Source: Accumulibacter sp.
Lineage (GTDB): Bacteria; Pseudomonadota; Gammaproteobacteria; Burkholderiales; Rhodocyclaceae
Length of the DNA: 46,766 nucleotides
Assembly: GCF_023806635.1 (NCBI RefSeq)
Contig: NZ_JAMTDQ010000112.1
Location: 3,007 to 49,772, forward strand
Reading direction: 5' to 3'
Positions 38,066 through 46,714 of the stretch are shown piece by piece. Each line of letters starts with the position of its first letter. Position 1 is the first letter of the stretch. Made by a program: the position numbers and the translations under genes. The notes below the pieces were generated by a model. That model did not search any database. It was not told the DNA's origin and saw only the letters and a program-made list of their open reading frames with translations.

Positions 38066-39664
38066 ATGAGCCTCGATCTGCCCGCCGGAATGCAAGTAAA
38101 CGCCCCGATCAGACCCGGATACGAAAACATTCTCACGCGCGATGCGCTGGCGCTGGTCGCCAAGCTGCATCGCGCCTTCGAAGGCCGCCGGCAGGAGTTG
38201 CTGCAGGCGCGACGGGATCGTCAGGCGCGGATCGACGCGGGCGAGATGCCGGACTTTTTGCCGGAAACGCGGCACATCCGCGAGGGCGACTGGAAGATCG
38301 CGCCACTGCCGGCGGCACTCGCGCGTCGCCGGACCGAGATCACCGGTCCGGTCGAAGCGAAAATGATCATCAACGCCTACAATTCAGGCGCCGATTCGTA
38401 CATGACCGACTTCGAGGATTCCAACAGTCCGAACTGGGACAATCAGGTACAGGGCCAACTCAACCTGTTCCGGGCGATCCGTCGGCAACTCTCATTCACC
38501 AACGAGGCCGGCAAGGAGTACGCACTCAACGAGAAGGTCGCCACCCTGCAGATCCGCCCGCGTGGCTGGCATCTCGATGAGAAGCACGTCACCGTCGATG
38601 GGCAGCGGGTGTCCGGCGGCATCTTCGACTTTGGCCTGGTTTTCTTCCACAACGCGCGCGAGCAGGTCGCGCGAGGCGCCGGCCCGTTCTACTACCTGCC
38701 GAAGATGGAATCACACCTCGAGGCCCGCCTGTGGAACGACATCTTCATCACGGCCCAGGAGCACATCGGCCTGCCCAGGGGAACGATCAAGGCAACCGTC
38801 CTTGTCGAGACGGTTCTGGCCACCTTCGAAATGGAGGAAATCCTCTTCGAACTGCGCGAGCATTCGGCGGGCCTCAACGCCGGCCGCTGGGACTACATTT
38901 TTTCCTGCATCAAGAAATTCAAGAAAAACCCCGACTTCTGTCTTGCCAACCGCGGTGCGATCACCATGGAAGTGCCCTTCATGCGCAGCTATGCCCTGCA
39001 ACTGGTCAAGATCTGCCACAAGCGTGGAGCGCCGGCGATGGGCGGAATGAGCGCACTGATTCCTATCAAGAATGATCCGGTAGCGAATGAGAAGGCGCTC
39101 GCCGGCATCCGGCACGACAAGGCGCGCGACGCCAACGATGGCTTCGATGGTGGCTGGGTGGCGCACCCAGGGCTGGTCGCGATCGCCGCCGAGGAGTTTC
39201 AAAAGGTTCTCGGTGACCGCCCGAACCAGTGGGAAAAGCAGCGCGACGAGAACTTCACGGCTGCCGACTTCCTCAACTTCCAGCCGTCGCAGCCGATCAC
39301 CGAGGCTGGCGTGCGCAACAACATCAACGTCGGCATCCATTATCTGGGCAGCTGGCTGGCGGGCAACGGCTGCGTGCCGATCCACAACCTGATGGAAGAC
39401 GCGGCCACCGCCGAGATCTCCCGTTCTCAGGTGTGGCAATGGGTTGTTTCGCCGAAGGGGGTCCTCGACGACGGGCGCAAGGTGACCGCCGGCATGGTGC
39501 GCGGCATGATCGCCGAGGAGCTGGCCAGGGTGAAGGCTACCGTCAGCGCCCAGGGAGAGGATACGGCGACCTACGACCAGGCGGCCGTCATTTTCGACAG
39601 GATGTCTCTGACGCCGGATTACCCGGAGTTCCTCACTCTGCCGCTGTACGAAGCAATGGACTGA
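38066..39664 (+). CDS. aceB: Malate synthase A
   Basis: Condenses glyoxylate with acetyl-CoA to malate in the glyoxylate shunt. The product is 532 residues from ATG 38066, with AGGAG eight bases upstream. Family motifs are MIINAYNSGADSYMTDFEDS (about 99-118), VEKVATLQIRPRG-like sequence, ANRGAITMEVPFMRSYALQLV, HKRGAPAMGGMSALIP and NLMEDAATAEISRSQVWQW with the catalytic acid. The length matches MS-A rather than the longer GlcB type. Isocitrate lyase is not in the window. The gene would use acetyl-CoA released by leucine and fatty-acid breakdown. Confidence 0.97.
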   Translation: MSLDLPAGMQVNAPIRPGYENILTRDALALVAKLHRAFEGRRQELLQARRDRQARIDAGEMPDFLPETRHIREGDWKIAPLPAALARRRTEITGPVEAKMIINAYNSGADSYMTDFEDSNSPNWDNQVQGQLNLFRAIRRQLSFTNEAGKEYALNEKVATLQIRPRGWHLDEKHVTVDGQRVSGGIFDFGLVFFHNAREQVARGAGPFYYLPKMESHLEARLWNDIFITAQEHIGLPRGTIKATVLVETVLATFEMEEILFELREHSAGLNAGRWDYIFSCIKKFKKNPDFCLANRGAITMEVPFMRSYALQLVKICHKRGAPAMGGMSALIPIKNDPVANEKALAGIRHDKARDANDGFDGGWVAHPGLVAIAAEEFQKVLGDRPNQWEKQRDENFTAADFLNFQPSQPITEAGVRNNINVGIHYLGSWLAGNGCVPIHNLMEDAATAEISRSQVWQWVVSPKGVLDDGRKVTAGMVRGMIAEELARVKATVSAQGEDTATYDQAAVIFDRMSLTPDYPEFLTLPLYEAMD

Positions 39665-39821
39665 GACCTGCACGGAGGAGGACCGGCGAGGCTCTTGGCC
39701 ACCGCCTCCGCCCCGCCCGACGATGCACCCCAGGGAAGGTACGGGCCGGATCGCAAACCCGCCCTTCGCTTCCCCGGGACCGGCTGCCCCAAGGCGCCTG
39801 CTTCACCGCCGCGGACTGGAC

Positions 39822-40925
39822 TCAGGAACGGGCACCGAGGGCGCGAGCGCGCAGGGCGCTCAGCTCGAGGGCAGCTGCATCGGGGGCCTCACGGGTCGGC
39901 CAGCCCTGGAGATGGCTGGCTGCCAGTTGGGCCAGTGCAAGGATCCAGTCGTCCCGCTCGTTCAGGCACGGGATGTAGTGGTACTCATTGCCACCGGCAC
40001 GCAGGAACTCGCTCCTGCCTTCGATGGCCATTTCTTCGAGCGTCTCGAGGCAATCGGCGGTGAACCCGGGACAGATCACATCGACCCTGTGCACGCCGCC
40101 CTTGGCCAGCGCATGTAGGCTCGCCACAGTGTAGGGCTGCAGCCATTCGCTGCGACCAAAGCGGGACTGAAAGCAGGCCAGATATCCGTCCTTGCCGAGA
40201 CCGAGCGCTTCGGCAAGCAAGCGAGCGGTCTTCTGGCACTCACAATGGTAGGGGTCACCCCGGTCGAGGGTGTAGCGGGGCAGCCCGTGAAAGCTCATCA
40301 GCAGACGATAGGAGGCAGCCGGCCGACCGTGGCTTGCCCAGTGCTCGCGGACGCTGGCAGCCAGCGCCGCGATGTAGCCCGGATGGTCGGCGAAACTTCG
40401 GATGCTGCGCATTTCCGGCTGGTTGCGTACGCCACGCAGCCACGCAGCCACGGCGTCGAACGCGCTCGCCGTCGTGCTGGCAGCGTACTGCGGATAGAGG
40501 GGCAGCACGAGAATGCGTGTGCAGCCCTCGGCCTTGAGCCGCGACAGCGTCGCCGGAATCGACGGCTGGCCGTAGCGCATGGCGTACTCGACCGCGACGC
40601 AGTGCCCGGCTTGGCCGAGAAAGCCGCGCAGCAGCGTCGCCTGGCGTGCCAGATGAACCTGCAGCGGCGACCCGTCCGCCGTCCACACGGCGGCGTACTT
40701 CCTGGCAGAGCGTCCCGGGCGGGTATTGAGGACGATGCCGTTGAGGATCAGCCACCACAACGGCCGCGGCATCTCGACGACCCGCGGGTCGGCGAGGAAC
40801 TCGCCGAGGTAGCGCCGCACTGCCGCCTTCGTCGGTGCTTCCGGAGTCCCGAGGTTGATCAGCAGGATGGCGGTCCGCGGCGGCGAGCCATGACGGTACG
40901 CCGGTTCAACGAGGTAGTGCGACAT
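39822..40925 (-). CDS. hemH: Ferrochelatase
   Basis: Inserts ferrous iron into protoporphyrin IX, the last step of protoheme synthesis. The 367-residue product begins with [37 protein letters not shown] and includes [61 protein letters not shown] with the metal-site histidine, [15 protein letters not shown] and [16 protein letters not shown]. All are standard for proteobacterial HemH. Its ATG overlaps the hrcA stop (TGATG), so the two are coupled and share the upstream region described for hrcA. Confidence 0.97.
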   Translation of the reverse strand: MSHYLVEPAYRHGSPPRTAILLINLGTPEAPTKAAVRRYLGEFLADPRVVEMPRPLWWLILNGIVLNTRPGRSARKYAAVWTADGSPLQVHLARQATLLRGFLGQAGHCVAVEYAMRYGQPSIPATLSRLKAEGCTRILVLPLYPQYAASTTASAFDAVAAWLRGVRNQPEMRSIRSFADHPGYIAALAASVREHWASHGRPAASYRLLMSFHGLPRYTLDRGDPYHCECQKTARLLAEALGLGKDGYLACFQSRFGRSEWLQPYTVASLHALAKGGVHRVDVICPGFTADCLETLEEMAIEGRSEFLRAGGNEYHYIPCLNERDDWILALAQLAASHLQGWPTREAPDAAALELSALRARALGARS

Positions 40926-41953
40926 CAGGAAGTGGCCTTGTAGCTGAGCGCCGACGAGAGCAGCTTGGCGGTGATGTCCACGATCGGGATCACGCGCTCG
41001 TAGGCCATTCGCGTCGGGCCGATGACGCCCACCGAGCCGACCACCTCGCCATCGACCTCATAGGGTGCCGTGACGACGCTGCATTCGTCGAGCGGGGCCA
41101 AACCGGACTCGCCGCCGATGAAGATCTGCACCCCGTCGGCTCGCTGCGTAAGGTCGAGCAGTTGCATCAGCGCGGTCCTCTGTTCGAAGAGGTCAAACAG
41201 CTCGCGCAGTCGCTGCATGTTCGACGAGAACTCCTCGACTCCGAGCAGGTTGCTTTCGCCGGAAATCACATAGCGCTCGCCCGGACCTCGTATCACCTCG
41301 TCGCCGGCCGTCAGCGCAGCGGCCATCAGCGCCTGCAGGTCGCCGCGCAGTTCCTTCAGTTCGTCGCGGACACGCGCATGCATGTGCTCGAAGTCGTGTC
41401 CGACGAAATGCTGATTCAGGTAGTTGGTGGCGGTGACCAGCTCCGACGGTGTGTACCCACGGTTGGTAAACAGCAAGCGATTCTGCACGTCGCCGTCGGC
41501 CGTCACCAGGATCAGCAACACGCGCCGCTCGGACAGGCTGACGAACTCCATCTGACGAACCCGGAGCGTCGGCCGGCGCGGTGCCATGACAATCCCGGCG
41601 AAACGGGTCAATCCGGAGAGCAGGTGTGACGCATTGCTGATCAGTTGCCGCGGCTGCGTCGGCACCAACTGGCCCTCGATGGCCTGCAGCTTGTCCGGTT
41701 CCAGTGGCCTGACGGTCAGCAGGCTGTCGACGAAGAAGCGATAGCCGCGCGCCGTCGGAACACGGCCGGCCGACGTATGCGGGCTGGCGATCAGACCGAT
41801 GTCCTCGAGGTCGGCCATCACGTTGCGCACCGTCGCAGCCGACAGCTCAAGTCCGGAACAGCGTGAGAGCGCGCGCGAGCCGACCGGCTGACCGTCGGCA
41901 ATGTAACGTTCGATCAGGGTCTTGAGAAGTGTTCGTGCGCGATCGTCGAGCAT
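40925..41953 (-). CDS. hrcA: Heat-inducible transcription repressor HrcA
   Basis: Represses groESL and sometimes dnaK operons by binding CIRCE elements, with GroEL as folding partner. The 342-residue product has the N-terminal winged helix [31 protein letters not shown] (about 1-31), [31 protein letters not shown] and the late [19 protein letters not shown] and [22 protein letters not shown]. Its ATG at 41953 has a poor ribosome binding site and lies only about 14 bases from a terminator-like T-run. No CIRCE sequence is visible upstream, so autoregulation by CIRCE is not supported here. Confidence 0.97.
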   Translation of the reverse strand: MLDDRARTLLKTLIERYIADGQPVGSRALSRCSGLELSAATVRNVMADLEDIGLIASPHTSAGRVPTARGYRFFVDSLLTVRPLEPDKLQAIEGQLVPTQPRQLISNASHLLSGLTRFAGIVMAPRRPTLRVRQMEFVSLSERRVLLILVTADGDVQNRLLFTNRGYTPSELVTATNYLNQHFVGHDFEHMHARVRDELKELRGDLQALMAAALTAGDEVIRGPGERYVISGESNLLGVEEFSSNMQRLRELFDLFEQRTALMQLLDLTQRADGVQIFIGGESGLAPLDECSVVTAPYEVDGEVVGSVGVIGPTRMAYERVIPIVDITAKLLSSALSYKATS

Positions 41954-41966
41954 GTCCGGATTCTAC

Positions 41967-42002
41967 AAAAAAATGCCGCAACCGCGCTGTGCCGCGGTTG
42001 CG
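41967..42002 (-). terminator. Intrinsic-terminator-like hairpin just upstream of hrcA
   Basis: On the minus strand a perfect ten-base stem, CGCAACCGCG with CGCGGTTGCG (41993-42002 and 41977-41986), closes a six-base loop and is followed three bases later by seven T residues (41967-41973). This is the textbook shape of a rho-independent terminator, pointing toward hrcA. It could stop transcription entering hrcA from the nadK side, or act as an attenuator in the hrcA leader. Confidence 0.75.
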
Positions 42003-42004
42003 AG

Positions 42005-42025
42005 TCGAATTGTGGTTTAATTCGA
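42005..42025. promoter_or_regulatory. Inverted repeat directly upstream of nadK
   Basis: TCGAATT (42005-42011) and AATTCGA (42019-42025) form a perfect seven-base inverted repeat with a seven-base spacer, ending four bases before the nadK ATG. It could be an operator or a small RNA hairpin limiting ribosome access. A TTTAAT hexamer (42016-42021) inside it could serve as a -10 element, which would make the nadK transcript nearly leaderless; this is uncertain. Confidence 0.4.
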
Positions 42026-42029
42026 ACCC

Positions 42030-42956
42030 ATGACCTGTGCCTTTCCGCAAGCTTCGGCCGACTGCGCTCCGCCACCGCGAACGATCGCGTTGGTTGGAAA
42101 ATACCACAGTCCGGAGATTGCCGAATCGATCCGCTTGCTGGCGCGCTACCTGCACGAGCGTGGCATCACCGTCCTGATCGAAGAGGAAACGGCAGGCAAC
42201 GTCGTCTCGCACCTGGCGCTCGGGAGCTGGGCGAGCGGCAACTTTGCCTGGCTCGGCGCCCACTCCGACCTGGCGATCGTCGTTGGCGGCGATGGCACCA
42301 TGCTCAATGCGGCACGACAACTCGCGCGTTATCGCGTGCCACTGGTTGGCGTGAACCAGGGGCGCCTGGGGTTCATGACCGATATTGCCCGCACCGAGAT
42401 GCTGGCGTGCATGGACGACCTGCTCGATGGCAGCTTCACGCCGGAAACGCGCATGCTGCTCGATGCCGAGGTCAGCCGCGAAGGCCGCACCATCGTCTGC
42501 AACCTGGCACTGAACGATGTCGTCGTCGACAAGGGAGCGATCGGTCGAATGATCGAGTTCGAGCTCTTCATCGACGGCGAGTTCATCTATCACCTGCGCT
42601 CGGATGGCCTGATCGTCGCCACTTCCACCGGATCCACGGCCTATGCCCTGTCGGCCAATGGGCCGATACTCCACCCTGGGGTGTCGGCCATCGCACTGGT
42701 GCCTCTTTGCCCGCACGCACTGACCAACAGGCCGATTCTGGTCGGTGACCGCGCCGAGATCGAGATCCGCATCGTCCACGCGACCGACTCGCGCGCCCAC
42801 TTCGACGGGCAGGTGACAGCCGACCTCAAGAACGCTGACACCGTCCGCATACGACGCTCCGAGTATTCGATCACCTTGCTGCACCCGCCGGCCTACAGCT
42901 ATTTCGCGATGCTCCGCCAGAAGCTGCACTGGAGCGAACGGCCGAAGGAACACTAG
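42030..42956 (+). CDS. nadK: NAD kinase
   Basis: Phosphorylates NAD to NADP. The 308-residue product contains the substrate-binding GGDGT motif (86-90, in [16 protein letters not shown]), [35 protein letters not shown] and [23 protein letters not shown], all conserved in the family. An N-terminal extension of about 17 residues precedes the first strand. No ribosome binding site is evident before the ATG at 42030, where an inverted repeat lies instead. nadK-recN next to hrcA is a common betaproteobacterial order. Confidence 0.96.
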   Translation: MTCAFPQASADCAPPPRTIALVGKYHSPEIAESIRLLARYLHERGITVLIEEETAGNVVSHLALGSWASGNFAWLGAHSDLAIVVGGDGTMLNAARQLARYRVPLVGVNQGRLGFMTDIARTEMLACMDDLLDGSFTPETRMLLDAEVSREGRTIVCNLALNDVVVDKGAIGRMIEFELFIDGEFIYHLRSDGLIVATSTGSTAYALSANGPILHPGVSAIALVPLCPHALTNRPILVGDRAEIEIRIVHATDSRAHFDGQVTADLKNADTVRIRRSEYSITLLHPPAYSYFAMLRQKLHWSERPKEH

Positions 42957-42979
42957 CGCGGCCGCCGGACGGGAATACC

Positions 42980-44647
42980 ATGCTCTGTCGCCTGACGATC
43001 CACGATTTCGTCCTCGTAGACCGCCTGGAACTCGATTTGCAGGCTGGTTTCGGAACACTCACCGGCGAAACCGGTGCCGGCAAGTCGATCCTCGTCGACG
43101 CGCTCGCCTTTGCCCTCGGCGAGCGCGCCGATAGCGGACTGATCCGCAGCGGCTGCGAGCGCGCTGAAGTCACCGCCGAGTTCGACCTCGCCGGCGCACC
43201 CGATGCCGCGGCCTGGCTGCTCGCACATGATCTCGACACGCAGGCAGGCCTGCTGCTGCGACGTGTGGTCGACCGCAGCGGTCGTTCGCGCGCCTACCTG
43301 AATGGCTCGCCGGCCACGGTACAGCAGCTGCGCGAGGTGGCTGAGTCGCTGGTAGACATCCATGGCCAGCACGCGCATCAATCGCTCCTGCGCAGCGACG
43401 CGCAACGTGCGTTGCTCGACGGGCATGCGCGGCTCGAATCGCTGCAGGTGGAGGTGTCCGCCGCCTGGCGCAGCTGGCAGAAGGCACGGGCTGCCCTGGC
43501 GGCAGCCAGTGACGGGGCCGAGGCGCTGGCACGCGAAAGCGAACAGATCGAGTGGCAGGTGCGTGAGCTGCAGACACTCGCCTTCTGCCGCGACGAATGG
43601 GCGCTTCTCAATCAGGAACACAGACGACTGGCGCATGCGGCCAGCCTCGTCGACGGCGTCCAGTTTGCCTTGCAGGAGCTGGCTGCGGGCGACGCCGCCT
43701 GCGACGCGCGCCTGGCGGCCGTGAGCCATCGACTCGGCGACCTCTCGGACTATGACCAGGCGATCGCAGAAGTGGCCGCTCTCGTGCAGTCAGCCCAAGC
43801 CGAACTTGGCGAAGCGGTTTCGGCCCTTCGTCGCTATGGCGACCGGATCGATCTGGACCCACGGCGCCTGGGCGAGGTCGAGCGGCGGCTCGATGCCGTT
43901 CTCTCTTGCGCGCGGAAGTTCCGCTGTGCGCCCGAGGACTTGCCCGATCTGCTGCAACGCTGGCTGGACAGGCTGGCAGTGCTCGGGCAGGCAGCCGACA
44001 CCGACGCCCTGGCCGCACGCACGGCCGCCACCAGGGCCACCTATGAAGAGCTTGCCGGTCGCCTTTCAGCCGGTCGGCAAGCGGCAGCGAGGCAACTTGG
44101 CAGTGAAGTCAGCGAGGTGATGCAGCAGCTCGCCCTCGGTGGCGGACGCTTCGAGGTGGCTCTCCTGGCGGTCGAGGGAGGCAATGCAAATGGCTTCGAA
44201 CAGGTCGAGTTTCGTATCGCCGGCTTGGCCGGCAGCGAAGCGCGCGCACTGGCAAGGGTCGCTTCCGGCGGCGAGATTTCGCGTATCAGTCTCGCGATCC
44301 AGGTCGTCACCAGCCAGGCCGCTGCCGTACCGACCCTAATCTTCGACGAGGTCGACGTCGGCATCGGTGGCAGCGTTGCCGAGGTGGTCGGGCGCCTGCT
44401 GCGCGAACTGGGCAATCAGCGACAGGTTCTGTGCGTGACCCATCTGCCACAGGTGGCAGCCCGTGCCCACTGGCAATGGCAGGTGAGCAAGGAACTGGCA
44501 CGGGAACAACTGCGCAGCCGGGTCGTCAGCCTCGACGATGAGGCGAGGGTCGAGGAGATCGCCCGCATGCTCGGCGGTATCGACATCACGGCGGTCACTC
44601 GCCAGCATGCACGCGAGATGCTGGCGATGAGCACGCCAGAAGGCTAG
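42980..44647 (+). CDS. recN: DNA repair protein RecN
   Basis: SMC-like ATPase acting in double-strand-break repair. The product is 555 residues, typical. It starts MLCRLTIHDFVLVDRLELDL; Walker A GETGAGKS is at 29-36; RAYLNGSPATVQQLREV and DIHGQHAHQSLL follow. A long coiled-coil centre (about 155-390, for example RLAHAASLVDGVQFALQELA) leads to the ABC signature LARVASGGEISRISLAIQV and Walker B PTLIFDEVDVGIGG with CVTHLPQVAARAH. No LexA box was seen in the 23-base gap to nadK, so SOS control, if any, must act upstream of nadK. Confidence 0.97.
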   Translation: MLCRLTIHDFVLVDRLELDLQAGFGTLTGETGAGKSILVDALAFALGERADSGLIRSGCERAEVTAEFDLAGAPDAAAWLLAHDLDTQAGLLLRRVVDRSGRSRAYLNGSPATVQQLREVAESLVDIHGQHAHQSLLRSDAQRALLDGHARLESLQVEVSAAWRSWQKARAALAAASDGAEALARESEQIEWQVRELQTLAFCRDEWALLNQEHRRLAHAASLVDGVQFALQELAAGDAACDARLAAVSHRLGDLSDYDQAIAEVAALVQSAQAELGEAVSALRRYGDRIDLDPRRLGEVERRLDAVLSCARKFRCAPEDLPDLLQRWLDRLAVLGQAADTDALAARTAATRATYEELAGRLSAGRQAAARQLGSEVSEVMQQLALGGGRFEVALLAVEGGNANGFEQVEFRIAGLAGSEARALARVASGGEISRISLAIQVVTSQAAAVPTLIFDEVDVGIGGSVAEVVGRLLRELGNQRQVLCVTHLPQVAARAHWQWQVSKELAREQLRSRVVSLDDEARVEEIARMLGGIDITAVTRQHAREMLAMSTPEG

Positions 44648-44840
44648 CCGTCATCGCAACCGCGAAGACGAGGCGCGTTTCGCGTGCTGATGCTCCCCTC
44701 GCTACCGGCCAATGCAGGGCCCACCTGGGCAGCGGTACGCGAGACACTCGGCAGCCGCGTGGACTTCGTGCTGCGGGTGCGTCAGGCAACCGGTTTCGTC
44801 AGTCGCCAGGGAGGACTGCGCAGGCGTGCGCCGTTCGCGC

Positions 44841-45179
44841 CTAGGGAGCAGCCTGGCCGTCTGCAGACGACTTCGCGGCCGCCTTCTTGAGCTTGTTCTT
44901 CGCTGCCTTCCTGAGCGCCTTGAACTGGTCCGGATCCTCCGCCTTGAGGTACTCCACGACCTCGAAGTCCTCGCGCTTGATGCGCTGGATGTCTATCTGC
45001 TCGACATGGACCAGGCGCAAAAGCTCGCGTACAGGCTTTGGCATGTTGCGACCGCTCTCGTAGCGCGAACCGCCGCTTTGCGTGACCCCGATCTTCGACC
45101 AGAACTGTTGCTGATTCATACCCAGCCTGCGACGAATCTCGCGCGGATCGACCCGTTCAACGACCTTGACGGTGCTCAT
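44841..45179 (-). CDS. Helix-turn-helix transcriptional regulator
   Basis: Small DNA-binding protein; target unknown. The 112-residue product has an N-terminal Cro/C1-type HTH: IRRRLGMNQQQFWSKIGVTQSGGSRYESG (about 15-43), followed by MPKPVRELLRLVHVEQID and a lysine/alanine-rich tail (ALRKAAKNKLKKAAAK) that may bind DNA non-specifically. No partner toxin gene is adjacent, so an antitoxin role is not supported. It is divergent from lysC. The 193 bases between it and recN hold no gene that I can support. Confidence 0.83.
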   Translation of the reverse strand: MSTVKVVERVDPREIRRRLGMNQQQFWSKIGVTQSGGSRYESGRNMPKPVRELLRLVHVEQIDIQRIKREDFEVVEYLKAEDPDQFKALRKAAKNKLKKAAAKSSADGQAAP

Positions 45180-45274
45180 GACAGTCCTTTCTTGCTATTG
45201 GTTGACGCCTCGCAGCGGGCTCCCCTCGTCCCTGCCGTCACGACATACCATATGGATGGAATGACGCACGCCAC

Positions 45275-45302
45275 ACTATAAGGATTTCATCCGCAATTGC
45301 AA
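45275..45302 (-). promoter_or_regulatory. Candidate sigma-70 promoter of the HTH regulator
   Basis: On the minus strand TTGCAA (45297-45302) and TATAGT (45275-45280) are separated by 16 bases, close to the sigma-70 consensus. The start point would be near 45268, leaving a leader of about 90 bases that contains the palindrome CCATATGG. Confidence 0.5.
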
Positions 45303-45352
45303 GCGGGATCGAACGCATCGAAGCAGCAAGTCCGGGACCTGCCTCTTGCCAG

Positions 45353-45366
45353 GCTTGGCGCCAAGC
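45353..45366. promoter_or_regulatory. Perfect 14-bp palindrome upstream of the lysC promoter
   Basis: GCTTGGCGCCAAGC reads the same on both strands and is followed at once by five T residues. As RNA it would make a weak stem of five pairs with a GCGC loop. It sits directly upstream of the candidate lysC -35 element, a position suited to an operator. No plus-strand gene ends just before it that would need a terminator. Confidence 0.45.
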
Positions 45367-45369
45367 TTT

Positions 45370-45399
45370 TTGCTGTCGACCGCGGCGTTATCCTAAAAT
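45370..45399 (+). promoter_or_regulatory. Candidate sigma-70 promoter of lysC
   Basis: TTGCTG (45370-45375) and TAAAAT (45394-45399) are separated by 18 bases. The predicted start near 45406 gives a leader of about 28 bases, too short for a lysine riboswitch, which I also did not find. Confidence 0.5.
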
Positions 45400-45433
45400 G
45401 TCAGCCTTTTGGCACTGCTCAACGGGATCTTCC

Positions 45434-46714
45434 ATGGCATTGATCGTACAGAAGTTCGGCGGCACGTCGGTCGGTTCGGCCGAGCGCATCAGGAATGTCG
45501 CGCGGCGTGTCGCACGCTGGCGCGCGCAGGGGCACGACATCATTCTGGTTCCGTCGGCAATGGCCGGAGAGACCAATCGGCTGCTGGCTCTGGCGAGAGA
45601 GATTTCTCCCTCGCCAGATCCACGCGAACTCGACGTCATCGCTTCCACCGGCGAGCAGGTGACGATCGCCCTGTTGGCCATGGCGATGCACGGAGAAGGA
45701 GTGAAGGCGAAGAGTTTTACCGGTCCGCAGGTCGGCGTCCTGACCGACAGCACCTTTACCAAGGCGCGCATCCTGAAGATCGATCAGGGCCGGATCCGCA
45801 AGGCCCTCGCCGACGGAAACGTCGTGGTCGTCGCCGGTTTTCAGGGTGCCGACGAGGAAGGAAACATCACGACGCTCGGTCGGGGCGGATCCGACACCTC
45901 GGCGGTGGCTCTGGCAGCGGCGATGAAGGCCGACGAGTGTCAGATTTATACCGATGTGGACGGCGTTTACACCACCGACCCGCGCGTCGTCCCGGAAGCC
46001 CGGAAGCTGGACACGATCACCTTCGAGGAAATGCTCGAAATGGCCAGCCTCGGCTCGAAGGTGCTGCAAATCCGCTCGGTGGAGTTTGCCGGCAAGTACA
46101 AAGTCAAATTGCGCGTCCTGTCGAGCTTCGAGGATGAGGGCGAAGGAACACTGATCACTGTTGAGGAAAAAGGCCAAATGGAACAACCGATCATCTCCGG
46201 CATCGCTTTCAACCGCGACGAAGCCAAACTGACTGTACTGGGCGTCCCGGATCGCCCGGGGATTGCCTACCAGATCCTCGGGCCGATCGCCGACGCCAAC
46301 ATCGATGTCGACATGATCATCCAGAACATCGGCCGCGACGGCACCACCGATTTCTCGTTCACCGTCAATCGCAACGACTTCAGCAAGTCGCTCAAAATCC
46401 TCGACGCAGTCAAGGAGAAAATCGCTGCACGCGACGTCAGCGGCGACGCGACGACCTGCAAGGTTTCAGCGGTTGGCGTCGGCATGCGCTCGCATCCTGG
46501 CGTCGCCAGCAGGATGTTCGCCGCGCTGGCGAAGGAAAACATCAACCTGCAGATGATTTCGACGTCCGAAATCAAGATTTCGGTGGTGATCGAGGAAAAG
46601 TATCTGGAACTTGCCGTGCGCGTACTGCACAAGGCCTTCGGTCTCGAGAAGCCCGCGAAGTCGAAGTTGGGTTTGACCGGCCGAGGTGAAACCGATATCA
46701 TCTCGCCGTCTTAG
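45434..46714 (+). CDS. lysC: Aspartate kinase, lysine/threonine-sensitive type
   Basis: Phosphorylates aspartate, the first step to lysine, methionine and threonine. From ATG 45434 the product is 426 residues. The kinase domain begins MALIVQKFGGTSVGSAERI; GRGGSDTSAVALAAAMKADECQIYTDVDGVYTTDPR (about 150-185) is the active-site region. Two ACT-type regulatory domains follow (about 260-410), with LTVLGVPDRPGIAYQILGPIADANIDVDMIIQN and VGVGMRSHPGVASRMFAALAKENINLQMISTSEIKISV. An in-frame ATG at 46178 (MEQPIISGIAF), preceded by GAGGAAAAAGG, could start a separate beta subunit of 178 residues as in alpha2-beta2 enzymes. The stop codon shares its last base with a tRNA gene. Confidence 0.96.
   Translation: MALIVQKFGGTSVGSAERIRNVARRVARWRAQGHDIILVPSAMAGETNRLLALAREISPSPDPRELDVIASTGEQVTIALLAMAMHGEGVKAKSFTGPQVGVLTDSTFTKARILKIDQGRIRKALADGNVVVVAGFQGADEEGNITTLGRGGSDTSAVALAAAMKADECQIYTDVDGVYTTDPRVVPEARKLDTITFEEMLEMASLGSKVLQIRSVEFAGKYKVKLRVLSSFEDEGEGTLITVEEKGQMEQPIISGIAFNRDEAKLTVLGVPDRPGIAYQILGPIADANIDVDMIIQNIGRDGTTDFSFTVNRNDFSKSLKILDAVKEKIAARDVSGDATTCKVSAVGVGMRSHPGVASRMFAALAKENINLQMISTSEIKISVVIEEKYLELAVRVLHKAFGLEKPAKSKLGLTGRGETDIISPS

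Noticed and set aside
41954-42029. CIRCE element for HrcA autoregulation
   Set aside because: The inverted repeats present do not match the TTAGCACTC/GAGTGCTAA pattern.
44841-45179. HTH gene as the antitoxin of a toxin-antitoxin pair
   Set aside because: No small partner gene overlaps or flanks it; neighbours are recN and lysC.
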